A DNA stretch of 64,000 bases, from assembly GCA_047967505.1 (NCBI GenBank), contig CM106538.1; one strand, 5' to 3'. Source of the DNA: Dipteris shenzhenensis (lineage: Eukaryota; Polypodiophyta; Polypodiopsida; Gleicheniales). This document shows, in pieces, positions 22,561-35,547 of the stretch. A model generated the notes under the pieces. The model had not been told where the DNA came from. It saw only the letters and a list, made by a program, of their open reading frames with translations, and made no database searches. Both the position numbers and the translations under genes were made by a program. Every line of letters begins with the position of its first letter. Position 1 is the first letter of the stretch.

Positions 22561-25500
22561 GACAATCATTCATTACTTAAACTACTCCGACTACATCCAC
22601 AAGTGACTTCATATAGATAGGATCATCTCTAAGGTCCACCATTCTGATGATTGAAATGCTTCCCAAATACAATATATATTAGAAAAGGATAAATCAGAGA
22701 TCAAAGATGTGGCTCCCTCTTTCAAAGCAAGTTTCAAACCTAGAAATAGTGTATCCTATCAAAACCAACACCAAAATACGACACCTTTGGGAGACAGAAA
22801 CCATTCGTGGGCAAGATTTCTCAAAAGCATATGCCCCACTCTACATGGACACTAAAGAGCTAACCCTCCCTCTCTAACAGCTCTTTTGTCCACCTGATGC
22901 AAAATTATAGAGGTTTTTTTTCAGCCTTAAGATTGATTCCAAACCACTTCTTGCCATATTTATCCTTTGATTTAGCTGTTGCAAGCACATCTAAAGAGCT
23001 TCCATTTTGTTTAAACCATCCAGTGTCTTCATCTTGGTGCTATTTGATTGCTTTACATTGGTAGAATTGAGGAAATGAGGCTTGGATACTCCCAATATTC
23101 AAGAGTTCATCAGCCTGATAGTAGCAAAGTAACAAAGCTATAAACAACCCTCTTTCTTGTGTGATTCATAAAAGAAACCTAAAATAAATCCTACAACTAC
23201 TTATAGCATTTATAATTGATATTAGTCATACCACAAATACCAATATTTTGACAAGCATATGCAAAGCTACAAATTGATTATAGGACATTTAGAAATTATG
23301 TCATGGTAAAGTATCTTAGTCCTCTGCCTTCTAAGAAAAAGTCAGAATAAGAATTACTCTTGCAACTAGATGGTACTCTCTAGCATAATATTTTAACTAA
23401 ATGTGTCTAGCAAAAACTCACCAGAACCATCATATAAAAGTAACATAGGTGTGCACTTGAAAGCTGATTTATAAAAGGGGCTAGCTAGTATGGCATCTTA
23501 GCCAACTATAGCTACACCAGCTGTCTAGAATAAAAGTAACATAAGTGTGCTATTGAAAGTTCATTTATAGAAGGGGCTACTTATTATGGCATCTCCGCCA
23601 ACTATATCTACACCCTATGCTCACTTTCCACAAAGCTTGAAAATTATATCCTCTGGTATGTGCGTGGTCCATTACAGAGAATCAAAGGAAATCACATCAT
23701 AACTCCTTCTAGTTCACCTTGCCTTAATGAAGCAAGATCTCCCTAGGCAATCTTGTGTCATGTTGGAATCAACAATTTGGTCTTCAGAGTCATCCAGAGG
23801 ACATAGCTACACTATATTAGTTGACAAGGAGGGCTTCACATTTTGTTCAAGCTCTTGTATCATGAATATATATATATATATATAGATGAATCCAAGAGCA
23901 TGCCCAAACTCACCCTCTAAAACACAACACAGTGTGCAATTTCAATGTCATGATAGTCACTCACAAGGTTGAAAACCATGAGCTCCATCATGCATACCAA
24001 GGACTACCCACTATGACATCCCAACTGACATCGATGTCATCTCATATGCTCATTTTATTCTCTCCCAAATGAGCACAAAGCAAAAGAGAGAAAAAATGCC
24101 TTAGATAATCTTGTATCATAAGTTTCGTTTTGGAAGGCAAAGTCTTTGATATAGGCCGATTGCTATAGTCTAGTCACCAAGAACCCACCATTCCTCTTCT
24201 ACGTGAACTTCCTATTCAAAATCGTCTTCACCAATCTCTATTTTTCTCAACGTGACTACCATTTTCACCATCTTCCTCTAAAACTTGCCCATTTGTTGAA
24301 CTCCTAGCTTTCATTTCAAGAATGCGATAATTTGTGAGGACAACAAATAGCTGCCTCAGGTGATGTTAAGTCAGAATTCCATCAGGGAGTTAGGCTATGT
24401 GATGGCCTTTAGACATAAAAATGCTCACTTCCATGCAAGGATTAAAGTTTACTTAATGTCGGGGTCACAGTTCTAAGTCTACTACCATTGTTTCTTGTAT
24501 AGCTGGATACATCACCTTCCTCCCATTAGCTACTACCAACTTTAGCTGTTATGTGACTCCTTTTCCTTGTTGGGTTGGAGCATCTCAATATGTCTTGCTG
24601 GAAGAGTGAAAGTCTTGCTCACTCCTCTTTGTTCATACTTTGTCCTTCTATATATGAACTTCTTGGGTCAAATACAAATCTAAACATCTCAATTTTCTTG
24701 AAGGAATTGTGGAGTGCTTGCCTCTTCCTCAAAAAGTCGTGTGCTATTCACCACATCTGGTATCGTGATGGTATCCTTTGACCACACTTTGAAGTATACC
24801 CTTGGAAACCAGCAAGGCCTTTGACAATTATGTGCTTTTAAGAATCCTCTCTAAGCTGAAAGCAAGAGAAGAACACAATGTCTTCTTAGGTGAGTTGTCA
24901 ACAGCTGACGTAATAGTTAATAATGTCTTTGGTGACATCCTCTCATCACCTTGTGCCACCTTTTGAGGTGAACGAGATTTTGGGTGAGATGAGGTTTTTG
25001 GTGTTGACTTGTCATCGAAGGGGCCATCTTTGTATTGTGCCCTTTGTCACCACTCCCAGCATTGCCCCAATCTTATGTTCATTGTCTACCTCTCCAGAAG
25101 GCCCACTATAACCATGCTTAGTTGAGGCGCAAGTTCCTTAACTCCAGTGGGATAGACTTTCTTATATTGCTCATTGGAGTTGTACAGTGTGCAAGATGGT
25201 CCCCCAAATGGTTGATATCATGTAGTCAAACTTCTCTCGCTTGAAAGTTCTTAAAAAATCATCTAAGTAAGACCATGCATGGAAATGATTCGAGAGACAT
25301 GACATCCATAGCATCTTCCAAAGAGGATGGGACAATGTGTAAGAAGGCATGCTCATTTTTCACCTCTTCACCTTGCAGGCCATGAGGAACTTCTTTACAT
25401 GTGCCTCTACATCTTCAAGTAGCTATTTCTGAACTTTTGTGTTGTCCCCCCTCTATGGAGTTGAGGACGGCTATAGCTGACACAACACCTCCACCCACTC

Positions 25501-26200
25501 CACCGCTTGGCCCCAATGTGTATAGAATAGTTGAAGAGGTCCTCGACAAACTAGAAATAGGTGTTGATGCCATGATGATGTGGAGGGCATAGTCAAGGTA
25601 AGGAACACTGAGAAATATTACACTAGTGTTGAAGTCACTATCAAAGAAAATATGGATCCAAACTCGGTTTCTAATGATTTCAAGAGACCCTTGCTCTAAT
25701 ATATGGTGTGATAGGATTTAGCCCAGTGGTTTTGGGGAGTTAGTTGAAAGTATCTATTCACATCAAAAGGCTACTCTCATTCTTAATTTGTCTCTTATTG
25801 TCTTAGACAATCTCGGGAAGAATCTTCAACTTCAAGGAGTGGGTCTAAAGACAAAGACCTTAATGCTATTGCTCATACTTTGTTTATGAGTGGTATTCTA
25901 GATGGGAATTGAAACACTTTTTGGTGTTTTGGTTGGCATGATTATTTACTATCTAAGGCGCATGTGATGATGAACTCACCCATGACTAATAATAGAATTA
26001 CAGATGTTTAGCAAGCCTAGAGCACTACACTTGGTTTCAGCAATGGAGACAACTTCATGTATCCAATCAATTTTAAGTATTATGCAGAGGATACATCAAT
26101 CCATGAATCATCTGCGTATTGTGTCATCATTCATGAGGATTGAATTCAACCATCCATCCAAAGACTGTTATATTTGCAGGTTGCTTTAGTAACAGTTGTG
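22561..26200. other. intergenic between the two mTERF-like pieces
   Basis: A 96-bp tandem duplication lies at 23434-23625 and a (TA)n run at about 23866-23884. No gene is supported. The stretch shows no mTERF-like repeat in either direction that I could follow. Confidence 0.4.
23434..23625. repeat. 96-bp tandem duplication
   Basis: Copies begin ATAAAAGTAACATA at 23434 and 23530. Each contains AAGGGGCTA and TATGGCATCT, with about 10-15 percent mismatch by eye. Confidence 0.85.
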
Positions 26201-26204
26201 GCTT

Positions 26205-26690
26205 TCCATTTTCCATAACCAGCCTCATACCTTTTTTTAAACTCCTATCTGAGATAGACATCAAAGTGCACAAAGCAATCATTCTGCATATCTGCCTTTC
26301 TCATTCATTTGGCCTAGAAATATAAGTCTTGGCTTATCCTCTTTTCTAAACCCATGTTGAGATAGACGGGGTATTTTGCAACTTCTTGCACATCTTGATG
26401 CAGCACATTGACAAGATAATCAAACTTGCACTTTAAATTATCATCACCAAGGGCAAGGATTCCCGACTGTATCTTTGCCATCTTCTCAAAATCATTTTCC
26501 AAGAGCCATTGGAGTTTAAGCCACTTATACCTGAACTGCAAGAGCTCACGATTGATGCTAAAACAATTGAGGAAGGCCCTCATACCACTCTTTTGGTGCA
26601 GTTCTAGGTCGAGCTTGCCCACAAATTCCACATTTGTAGTTAAATATCTATCTACAAAAGAACCAAAAAGCTGAGAAAACCCCAAGGTTA
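26205..26690 (-). pseudogene. mTERF-family pseudogene, C-terminal part
   Basis: The minus strand encodes about 125 uninterrupted residues, then stops at about 26320 and 26310, after which the same frame continues to about 26205. Diagnostic features are the typical last mTERF repeat (KFDYLVNVL, about 10 residues, then KYPVYLNMGLEKRI) and, after the stops, MRKADM and EFKKRYEAGYGKWKA, which resemble the C-terminal tail of plant mTERFs. It lies about 3.6 kb from, and in the opposite orientation to, the N-terminal piece. Together they look like one gene broken by inversion, though they could be two unrelated copies. Confidence 0.6.
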
Positions 26691-26930
26691 TGGTGTGCTA
26701 TTTGCAATATTGCATGCCATTATGTAAACACCTGCTTCTACAATATGAGGGTTGCACAACCCTGGCCCTAGTAGTACCAATAGGCACCAATCCTAGTATA
26801 CAAGAAGCTAGCACTCGCATAAGTGCCAAGGCGCAATCCCATGCTTGTGAGGAGACAAGCGCCCCAACTATTGAGGGATCCCAATCCTCCATAGTATCCT
26901 TGAGCTCCCAATCTTGCTCCAGCAGTCCTA

Positions 26931-27200
26931 GTGCAACAACTCCAACTCAAAGAACTCGAGCTGCAATACAAGTATGAACCAAAATATCCCAAGTGCTACA
27001 TGGATGGGGCAAAAGGGTTCATCTCAGTGTATGCCAATCAAGTAAGACCAACCTCATATCAAGCACCCATCAAATGCTTCAAATGTGGAGAAAACTATTG
27101 GATTGCTGAGTGCCCACACAAAGGTTGGCCAAGTACTTTCCAACCTATCTGGAGAGATTGTGGAGTTGGGAATGCATTCATGCTTCATTTGTGCTAGTGC
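26931..27200 (+). pseudogene. possible retroelement gag remnant with a damaged CCHC knuckle
   Basis: An 88-codon frame contains KCFKCGENYWIAECPHKGWP. This resembles a CX2CX4HX4C nucleic-acid-binding knuckle in which the Gly-His pair has been reduced to one Tyr. Surrounding sequence gives no protease, integrase or polymerase signature, so the element type is unknown. Confidence 0.3.
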
Positions 27201-28194
27201 AGATTGGAAAGGGGCTCTGAAGCGCCCCTATTTTCATCTCCTCTCCTACCTTGCCCCCCAAGGAATGTTAGAGAGAGACAAACAAGTGGCCACACCACCA
27301 ACTGAGCCAAGGACCAAGGAGCATCATTCCAAATAAGCCCCACCCACTAAGCAACCACCCAACTAGATGAGCCAATGATAAGGGAAAGGGGCCGACACAG
27401 CCTAAACATGCAAGCCACCCCATGGATGTAGGCCCCTTAGAGTGGCAGCAGCTAGTCACCAAAGTGTGGCCCATAGCACCATTTCCAATGGATGGCCGTT
27501 GCCCTACAAATTCCCAATGCCCCTCTTCTACAAACCAACATCACTACTTGCATGCATGGGGAGCTCAACAAATATTGTGATGCCTTTGCTCTCAAAATTC
27601 GACAAGTAATGAGCTTATTGTGCCATATTGTGGAGAATTTCATGTCGCAAGGAGTCATTGAGTTTAGGGCTCAATATTAAAAGAAGAAAGTGAGAGCCTA
27701 TGAAAGATATGTTTGTCGTACAAGGAGGACCAAAAGTAGTGGCTAGCTAAGGTAGCAAAGTCCATTGAGCAATAAGCAACAACCTTGCACAAAGATGATG
27801 AAGCAAAGAGAGAATCAATGGCCTTATGGTGGGAAGACCTAAAGAAGATTGTCAAACTAAGCACTAGAAGAATCAAGCAAAGGATGTAGAGGTGATTAAA
27901 GCAAGGTCAACAAACCCCCTTCAAAGAGAAATTAAGGTGGGTTGGGGGTGTGAGGGAATGAAAACAAAGGCTCTCTATAGTCCCTTTTCATAATTACTAG
28001 CATAGAGGGAAAAGGGGCTCCTCTATTTTCATGCCCCTCCTTCCTAACAAGTCATTGGGTGTGGGGTTGTGCAGTGGGGGTATGGGTATGGGTGTTGTAT
28101 GTTATGGAGGGTGGGTGTGTATGCGGTGTTTGGTGCTGTGAATAGGAAGGAGGGGGATCAAAAATGGGTGCTCTCGCATTCCCAATCAAATGGT
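27201..28194. other. intergenic, no recognised gene
   Basis: From about 27200 the plus strand carries repeated fragments such as GAAAAGGGGCTC and TATTTTCATCxCCCTCC that recur to 29.86 kb. No protein family is recognised. Confidence 0.35.
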
Positions 28195-28353
28195 GGGGGT
28201 GAGGGAGGGTGATGAAAATAGGGGCTCTCTATTTTCATCACCCTCCCTTCTCTAGAGAGAAACCAAGGTGGGTGGGGGGAAGGGAGGGGGATCAAATTTG
28301 GGGCTATAGAGGGACCCTTTTTTATTTGTGCTACTTCAAATTGAAAAGGGGCT
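28195..28353. repeat. ~160-bp dispersed repeat, copy 1, with a perfect 20-bp hairpin
   Basis: The sequence is repeated at 29691-29858 in the same orientation (GAGAGAAACCAAGGTGGGTG, then GGGCTATAGAGGGACCCTTTTT). Inside, bases 28202-28221 and 28229-28248 are perfect reverse complements with a 7-base loop. The two copies flank about 1.3 kb. Related fragments occur near 27200, 27960-28040, 28440 and 28600. Confidence 0.75.
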
Positions 28354-29690
28354 CCGAAGAGACCCTTTCCAACACCTAATCCCCTCGCCCCCCCCTTCAT
28401 CTATAGTAGGACATATGAAAGAGGTGCTCTGAAGAGCTCCTATTTTTTTGCCCCTCCTTATTTTTGAAAGAGAAACAAATTTGATTAAGGGGGAGGAGGA
28501 GCATGAAAAATGGGAGCTCTCGTTTCCCCCATAAATAGATGTTTGGAAAAGGGGGGGGGGGGATGTGTATGCTAGGATGGGGAGGGAGGGGACAAAAATA
28601 GGGTCTCTTTAAAACTCATACTTTCATCCCCCTCCCCCTTTCTAGAGAGACACAAAGGGATGCGTCAATTTTATGAGCAAAAACCTATGAGCAGGTTTAT
28701 CCGAGCATGTTTTTCAATAGATTTGAAAAATTGTATTTATTTAGGAAACATGGTTTTTACACTTTTATTTTCACTAGAACTAGATCCCTTCATCATAAAA
28801 ACATACAGAATTGTCACTTATTCAATTTAACATAACATAAATTTTCTTTATAGAAATCCTTTGTACCCCTGTTATTACCTAAAAAAGTGTTGAAAATAAT
28901 TCCTTTAAGAAACATCCCTCATAATCACTCTCAATGTAATAATACTATGCAATATAATTACTTATTAAACACATTTATGTAAACATGACAAGATCTTTCT
29001 AGTATTTTAATAGCATAAATAACAAGATATTTATGGATATCTTTTTGAAGAAGTTTAAATTACAATAAATAAGTATTAACTTGGGCTTATATATCACTCT
29101 CATAAAATATATGTAATATTTAATCCTATATATGTAAGATTTTTCAAAATATAACTCCACAGATGTGTTCAAATGGTATTTTATGATCAATTTGAGTGGT
29201 TGAATGACTATATTTGGACAATGGATGTGAAAGTATGCCACTTTTAAAAGTGCTTTCCATGGTAGTTTCACCAGCGAAACTACCTTGGAAGACCTACTTC
29301 AAAGGGGTTTCGCCTGGCAAAACTACCCTGATGGCTTACTTCAATGAGGTTTCTTTGGATAAACCCTTTAGGTTGAGAGAGGGTTTTCAATGTCACCCCC
29401 TATTAAACTTTGTAAGATTGATCATAAGGGAATTTTCATAGAGAAGTCTACTCTAAATGTGGGTTTCTTCAAAAGCCATCCCATTATGTAACTCACCATT
29501 CCCAAAGATTCATGTAAAGATTTGTAGATAAAATAGGCATTGCTATAATACGTTGTATATTTCTAAGCGAAACTATAATTTGTTCCAATCTATTTTTGCC
29601 ACATTTTTACATAGTTGGAAGCTTTTTTTTTCCTTCACTCGGATGCTCGGAAGATTTTGCTCAGAAAATGCTCATCCCCGACATAAAGGT
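28354..29690. other. AT-rich intergenic spacer between repeat copies
   Basis: It contains G-rich runs (28548-28562) and, around 29260-29370, repeated GTTTCxCCxGxxAAAC words of the kind seen in decayed plant transposons. No gene is present. Confidence 0.35.
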
Positions 29691-29858
29691 CGGTGGGGAT
29701 GAGGGAGGGTAATGAAAATAGACGATCTCTATTGTCATCACCCTCCCTCCCTCTGGAGAGAAACCAAGGTGGGTGGGGAGAAGGGAGGGGGATTAAATTT
29801 TGGGCTATAGAGGGACCCTTTTTCATTTGTGCTACTGTAGATTGAAAAGGGTCTCTGG
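29691..29858. repeat. ~160-bp dispersed repeat, copy 2
   Basis: Direct repeat of 28195-28353 with scattered mismatches; the hairpin is imperfect in this copy. It ends where the remains of Copia element B begin (about 29860). Confidence 0.75.
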
Positions 29859-30005
29859 TTCATGGTAAGGAGCTCAAGAAAGCAAACCAAGTTCGCGGTG
29901 TCTTGGTAAGAGGATCAGTGTTGCTTTCCTTTATCAAGTTTGGGAGCAAATCTCTATAGGTAGCATAGCTGAAAAGTGCAAGAGTGCACTGTCTCAGAGT
30001 GGGAC

Positions 30006-30719
30006 TGTTAGATATCAATGCTCCACTCTCGTGTAACTATGCGGGAACCAGCTAACTCTACTTGTAAGCCCCCCATATGAGGAGAAGGCATTTGAGTAGC
30101 TAGGTTATCCGGTAGGTCCTGGTTTGGACACCAGATGGGGGCCATGTGTGGCCTGATGGCTGGACGGCTTCAGATAGAGTTGGCACATTGCCGACTAGGC
30201 TACATGCAAGTGCGGGAAGGCATCCCATGATTGACCGCATTGAGGGTAGATGGAGCATTTCTCGGGGCAGCCCACTCTCAAGTTGCAAGGCCCTTTTGGA
30301 GCCCTAGATGATCCCGGATGGGGGCCATAGGTTAGTTACTCTATTCTACACCACGGTTCTATCGTGTGGTTAGTGGCCTATTTGCCGACCTCTAGTCGGC
30401 CGTTTTGGGTGGACCGGGTCGGTCTCCCAATTGGGTCTCACCGACTATGACTGGTGGATATACAAGAGCAAGCCTGTGAAGCCCATAATCATCACTAGCT
30501 ATAGCAACCTTGATTCCTTAGCATCTAGCCTCCATCCTCTACTCTTTCCATCATGCCATCGAAGCTTCTCACACAGGAGCGCACGGCTGGGAGGTAGCGC
30601 CATCTATTGTATCAGTTTTACAGTAATCATATTTTTGATTCTCCATACTATCTACTTTTCTCTCTTGCATAGGAGATCCTGTTATCTGTTGAGCATAGAC
30701 GTTGTATTGTTTTCTTACA
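30006..30719 (+). repeat. element A 5' LTR
   Basis: 714 bp. It is followed at 30720-30731 by TGTTATTAGAGC, a two-mismatch form of the initiator-tRNA-Met primer site TGGTATCAGAGC seen intact in element D. Confidence 0.92.
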
Positions 30720-30789
30720 TGTTATTAGAGCTTGGGCTCTAGCAAGAAGATTTGGTAGTGTGTTTCTATTTACATGCAGATTGTGAGAG

Positions 30790-31630
30790 ATGGCCCAGCC
30801 CACAAGACTGCTGAGAATCCCACCGTTCAGCGAAAGCAGAAAGTTGGACAGCACTAACTATCCACTCTGGAAGTTCAAGATGAAGACCATCCTAAGCGCA
30901 TAGAGCTTTGGGATACTGCTACTGGGGTGGACGTGAAGCCGGTTGCGAGACCAAATCCAGCCAATGTAGGACAACAGATAGTACCAACTGTGGATGAGAT
31001 TCTCGGGTGGACAAGAAGAAATGCAGATGCACTGTGTTCTATTATCTACAGCGTAAGTGATTCTGTCATGGTGTTAATTCAACATGTCACCACAACGGAG
31101 GCGGCATGGATGGTCTTGAAAAATCAGTATGAGACCACGAATCAGACGCGGATTCAAAATCTGGAGATTCAACTCATGAACGAGAAACTATCTAAGTCTG
31201 AAATGGCAGAGAAGTTCATCACCAGGGTGAAGAATCTGCGTGATCAGACGACTGCGATTGGCATCACCATCACCAACGAGAATCTAGCACGAAGGTGCAT
31301 ACGGATTCTCCCACCAAAGTACGATGGTCTTGTTATGGCGTGAATACACAAAACAAAAATATGCCCTCAACTTTGAGGATTTCAATGCGGTGCTTCTGGA
31401 GGAAGAGATGCATCAAAAGATGAGGACTAGAGAAGATTCGGCTTTCTCGACTGGATCAAAGAAAGGTAAGGGTAAGGACTCTGGTAACCCATCTTCTTCT
31501 GATGATAAAAAGAGAAAGAAGAAGATCAAGTGCTCTACTGCAACAAGGCAGGGCACAAGTAGAATGAGTGCCGAAAGAAGATTGCATATGAGAAGAACAG
31601 TGTAAAGAAAGAGTCTAGCAACAGCACGTA
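30790..31630 (+). pseudogene. element A gag
   Basis: Starts MAQPTRLLRIPPF and continues with NYPLWKFKMK, as in the D copy. A one-base loss near 30902 shifts the frame, the next segment (30927-31343) carries the conserved gag core, and another shift near 31340 moves to the Lys-rich tail. The CCHC knuckle region (about 31530-31580) needs a one-base correction and then has Trp changed to stop. Gag would form the particle that packages element RNA. Confidence 0.85.
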
Positions 31631-33094
31631 GGTAGTACTAGTAGAGCTGTTCGTAGCAATTGAGGAGATTTGCATGGAGGTAGTTCATGTACTTGCAGAT
31701 GAACCTTGGATTATTGACAGTGGTGCATCGCGCCACATGACCAGTCGGAAGGATTGGTATACCTCTCTACATCCGGTAGGGAATGACATCCTAGTAGCAG
31801 TCGGCAATGATGCAAAATGTCTAGCAAAAGAAAAAGGTACTATTGCTCTCAAGTCAAATGAAGTTGTAAAACAATTGTTCGATGTTCTTTATGTGCCAGA
31901 TATCAAGAGGAAATTCTTGCTTGTTTCTGCGATCATGGATCAGGACCTCAAAGTTCAATTCGATAAGAATGGCACACAGATTTTGGATCTTCAAGGGAAG
32001 GTCATTGGTAAAGGTACACGGCACAACAACATCTATGAACTCTCAACTTTCAGTGCTCGAGCCGATGTGAGCAACACTAAGTTGTGGCATGAGAGGTTTG
32101 GTCATCCAAACCTTAGTTCTTTAAAGGAGATGTATAAAAGTGGAATGATTGCAGACCTACCAAAAATTATAGATCTGCCCGATGTATGTGAAGCTTGCAT
32201 GATGGGCAAGCAGCATCGGTAGCCCTTTCCTAAAGAGGCCAGTAGGGCAAAGGCTCCTCTAGAGCTCGTTCACATGGACCTCTACAGAAAGATGGAGACC
32301 GAAGCTTTGGGTGGTTCCTACTACTTCATGACGCTGATCGATGACTACAGTAGAAGGATATGGATATACTTCCTCAAGACTAAAGATGAGGCTTTTAGTA
32401 AGTTCAAAGAATGGCATGTAATTGTTGAGAAAGAAATGGGGAGGAAGGCGAAGAAGTTAAGATCAGACAGAGGTGGAGAGTTCATATCTAGTGAATTTGA
32501 AAGTGATCAAGAGGCAGACATACACCACAGCAAAATGGAGTAGCAAAGCGCAAGATTCACGTCATCTGTGAAATGGGCAAGAGTATGATGAAAGGGAAAG
32601 ATTTGCCAAAGACTTTTTGGGATGAAGCATGTAACACAACAGTTTACATTCTGAATCATAGCTACACGAAAGCTGTGAATGGGATGACTCCATTGCAGGC
32701 CTTTTCTGGTAAGAAACCTTCAGCTGCACATTTCAAAGTTTTTGGATGTGACTGTTTTGTGCATGTCCCTGATGCTAACAGGACCAAATGGGAACCGAAG
32801 AGCCAAAAGTGTATTTTCTTAGGCTACAATGAAGAGGCAAAGGGTTACCATCTCTATAATCCTGTTACCAAGAAGGTAATAGTAAGTCACGATGTGGTCT
32901 TCTCAGAACGACCACATCAATTGGAGGAGGGTGCTTCCTTCCCAGACAACCAGGACCAGGATATCCATCCAATACAACCACCAATAGTAGACCGAATTCC
33001 CCCAATAGTGCTTGGGAGGATTCAAGATAAAGAAGAGGAAGAAGAGCCTATAGAACCACAATGGAAATGGCCATTCCCCAAGTGGGTAAAGTAG
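31629..33094 (+). pseudogene. element A protease and integrase
   Basis: The aspartic protease motif IIDSGASRHM begins near 31710. The integrase HHCC zinc site follows (LWHERFGH ... CEACMMGK), then the catalytic core around 32270-32560 with LRSDRGGEF. TAG stops occur at 31629, 32220 and 33092, in positions reading as glutamine or compatible with it. A small deletion near 32505 shifts the frame inside the core. The 32573-33094 part continues with LPKTFWDEA and FKVFGCDCFVHVP, usual for Copia. Confidence 0.88.
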
Positions 33095-33097
33095 CTT

Positions 33098-34781
33098 TTG
33101 GATGGCAGAGGACCTCTAGCCATTGAGGAGGAACCATCGGAACACCACCGGTCCAAGAGATTAGAGGAGCAAAGGAGGGCACAGGAACACTTAGTCAACT
33201 ACGCTTTGATGACAAAGGTGATCCGTGCTGAAGAACCCAAGTGTCTTGAAGAGGCACAAGGTGATGATAGGTGGATGGAGGCTATGCAATCGGAGTATGG
33301 CTCCATAATGAAGAACAACACTTGGGACCTTGTGGGTCGACCACCAAAACATAAGGTAATCGGCACCAAGTGGGTGTACAAGACCAAGTACAAGTCTGAT
33401 GACATGTTGGATAAGTACAAGGCTCAGCTTGTGGCAAAAGGATTCGCACAGGTACATGGTTTTGATTATCAGGATACATTTGCTCCCACATCTCTCGACT
33501 AGCCACAATTTGTAGTGTTTTGGCTTTAGCAGCACAGGAAAGTTGGCTCGTGTTTTAGATGGATGTAAAATCCACTATTCTGAATGGAGATCTCAAGGAG
33601 GAGGTATACGTGGAACAACCACTAGGTTTTGTGATCCCCGGTTCAAAAGGTAAAGTCTATGATCCCCGGTTCAAAAGGTAAAGTCTATAAATTGATGAAG
33701 GCACTTTACAGGCTGAAACAGGCCCCACGAGTGTGGTACCAGTGGATTGATGCCTACTTTCTACAAAATGGGTTCAGGAGGATCCCATCTGATGCAAATT
33801 TGTATATCTACAGAGAAGGAGGCAGGTGTATGATCGTGGTCCTTTACGTGGACGACCTTGTCATAACAAGGAACCATGAAGAAAAGATCTCGCAGACAAA
33901 GCATTTGCTAGGAAGAGAGTTTGAAATGACAGACCTCGGACTGATGCATTTCTATTTGGGGATTGAAGTTTGGCAAAAGCCAAAACAGATCATCTCACAG
34001 CTAAAGTATGCTGGAGAAGTACTAAAGGCATTTGGCATGGCTGAGTGCAAGACAGTTGGCACCCCTCTGGAGGTTGACGTGAAGCTCTCAAATAAGGATT
34101 CATCACCACTGGTGGACAAAGCGATGTATAGAAGTCTTGTGGGTAGTTTGATTTACTTGTGCAACACATGGCCGGACATCAGTTTTGTGACTGGTGTACT
34201 AAGCAGGTTTTCCAATAAGCCTCGGGAGAACCATTGGAGGGCAGGGATGTGGGTGTTGAAATACATCAAAGGCACACTTGATTATGGCATCACCTATACC
34301 AAGGGCGACATCTTGATCGGATTTTGTGACTCGGATTGGGCAGGAGACGTGGACAGCAGGAGATCAGTGACAGGTTACTGTTTCACTTGGATCTGGAGCT
34401 ATGTCATGGGTCAGCAAGAAGCAACCCACAATTGCTCTTTCTTCTCTTGAGGCTAAGTACAAATCAGCATGTTTTGCTTCTTGTGAGGCAGTGTGGTTGA
34501 GGAGGATTTTAGGGGACATGAGTGCAGTGTAGAACAAGCCTGCACAGTTATCATGTGACAATCAGAGTTGCATGGCAATTGCAAAGAACCCTATGTTCCA
34601 CGCTCGCACAAAACACATTGAGATTCAATATCACTTTGTATGCGAGCTCATCATGGATGGAGAGGTCGACTTGGTGTACTGTCTGACTACAGAGAATGCT
34701 GTGGACATCTTCACAAAGGCTCTTGGAAGAGACTTGCTGGAGAGGCATCTTCATCAACTTGGCATTGGGCCGAAAAAGTAA
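33098..34781 (+). pseudogene. element A reverse transcriptase and RNase H
   Basis: The reverse transcriptase starts with EPKCLEEA and WMEAMQSEY and reaches YVDD at 33845-33856. Damage: a two-base insertion near 33497, TAG at 33556, a 28-bp tandem duplication (33633-33660 and 33661-33688), a frameshift near 34385 and TAG at 34531. RNase H follows, with GFCDSDWAGD near 34320 and the end ARTKHIEIQYHFV near 34600. Confidence 0.9.
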
Positions 34782-34802
34782 GTTCACTTGCAGGTGGACA
34801 TT

Positions 34803-35542
34803 GAGGGGGGGTGTTAGATATCAATGCTCCACTCTCGTGTAACTACGTGGTAACCAATTAACTCTACTTGTAAGCCTCCCATATGAGGAGAAGGCATTTG
34901 AGTAGCTAGGTTATCTAGTAGGTCCTAGTTTGGACACCAGATGGGGGCCATGTGTGGCCTGATGGCTGGACGGCTTTAGATAGAGTTGGCACACTGCCAA
35001 CTAGGCTACATGCAAGTGCAGGAAGGCATCCCATGATTGACCGCACTGAGGGTAGATAGAGCATTTCTCGAGGTAGCCCACTCTCAGGTTGTGGGGCCCT
35101 TTTGGATCCCTAGATGATCCCGGATGGCTCTGGGCCGAATGGGGACTGTAGGTTAGTTGCTCTATTGTGCACCATGGTTCTATCATGTGGTCGGTGGCCT
35201 ATTTCGGGCGACCTCTAGTCGACCATTTTGGGCAGACTGGGTCGGTCTCGTAATTGCATCTAGCCTACTATGACTGGTGGCTATACAAGAGCAAGCTTGT
35301 GAAGCCCATAATCATCACTGGCTATAGCAACCCTGATTCCTTAGCATCTAGCCTCTGTCCTCTACTATTTCCAGCATGCCATCAAAGCTTCTCACACAGG
35401 AGCGCATGGCTAGGAGGCAGTGCCATCTATTGTATCAATTTTATAGTAACCAAAAATTTGATTCTTCATAATATCTACTTTTCTCTCTTGCATAAGAGAT
35501 CCTATTATCTATTGAGCAGAGACCTTGTATTGTTTTCTTACG
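34803..35542 (+). repeat. element A polypurine tract and 3' LTR
   Basis: The polypurine tract GAGGGGGGG (34803-34811) is followed by a 731-bp LTR (34812-35542). Its divergence from the 5' LTR is clearly higher than for element C, roughly 8-10 percent by eye, so A is an older insertion. Confidence 0.9.
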
Positions 35543-35547
35543 GGGAT

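Larger units (their letters stand above)
30006..35542 (+). mobile_element. Copia element A, full length, defective
   Basis: A 5.5-kb LTR retrotransposon inserted in the leader of element B. LTRs start TGTTAGATATC. The 5' LTR ends TTACA and the 3' LTR TTACG. The flanking 5-base duplications are GGGAC (30001-30005) and GGGAT (35543-35547), one mismatch. The B sequence reads on across the insertion (leader before it, continuation of the leader after it). Gag, protease, integrase, reverse transcriptase and RNase H are all recognisable in the usual Copia order but broken by frameshifts and TAG codons. Confidence 0.93.
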
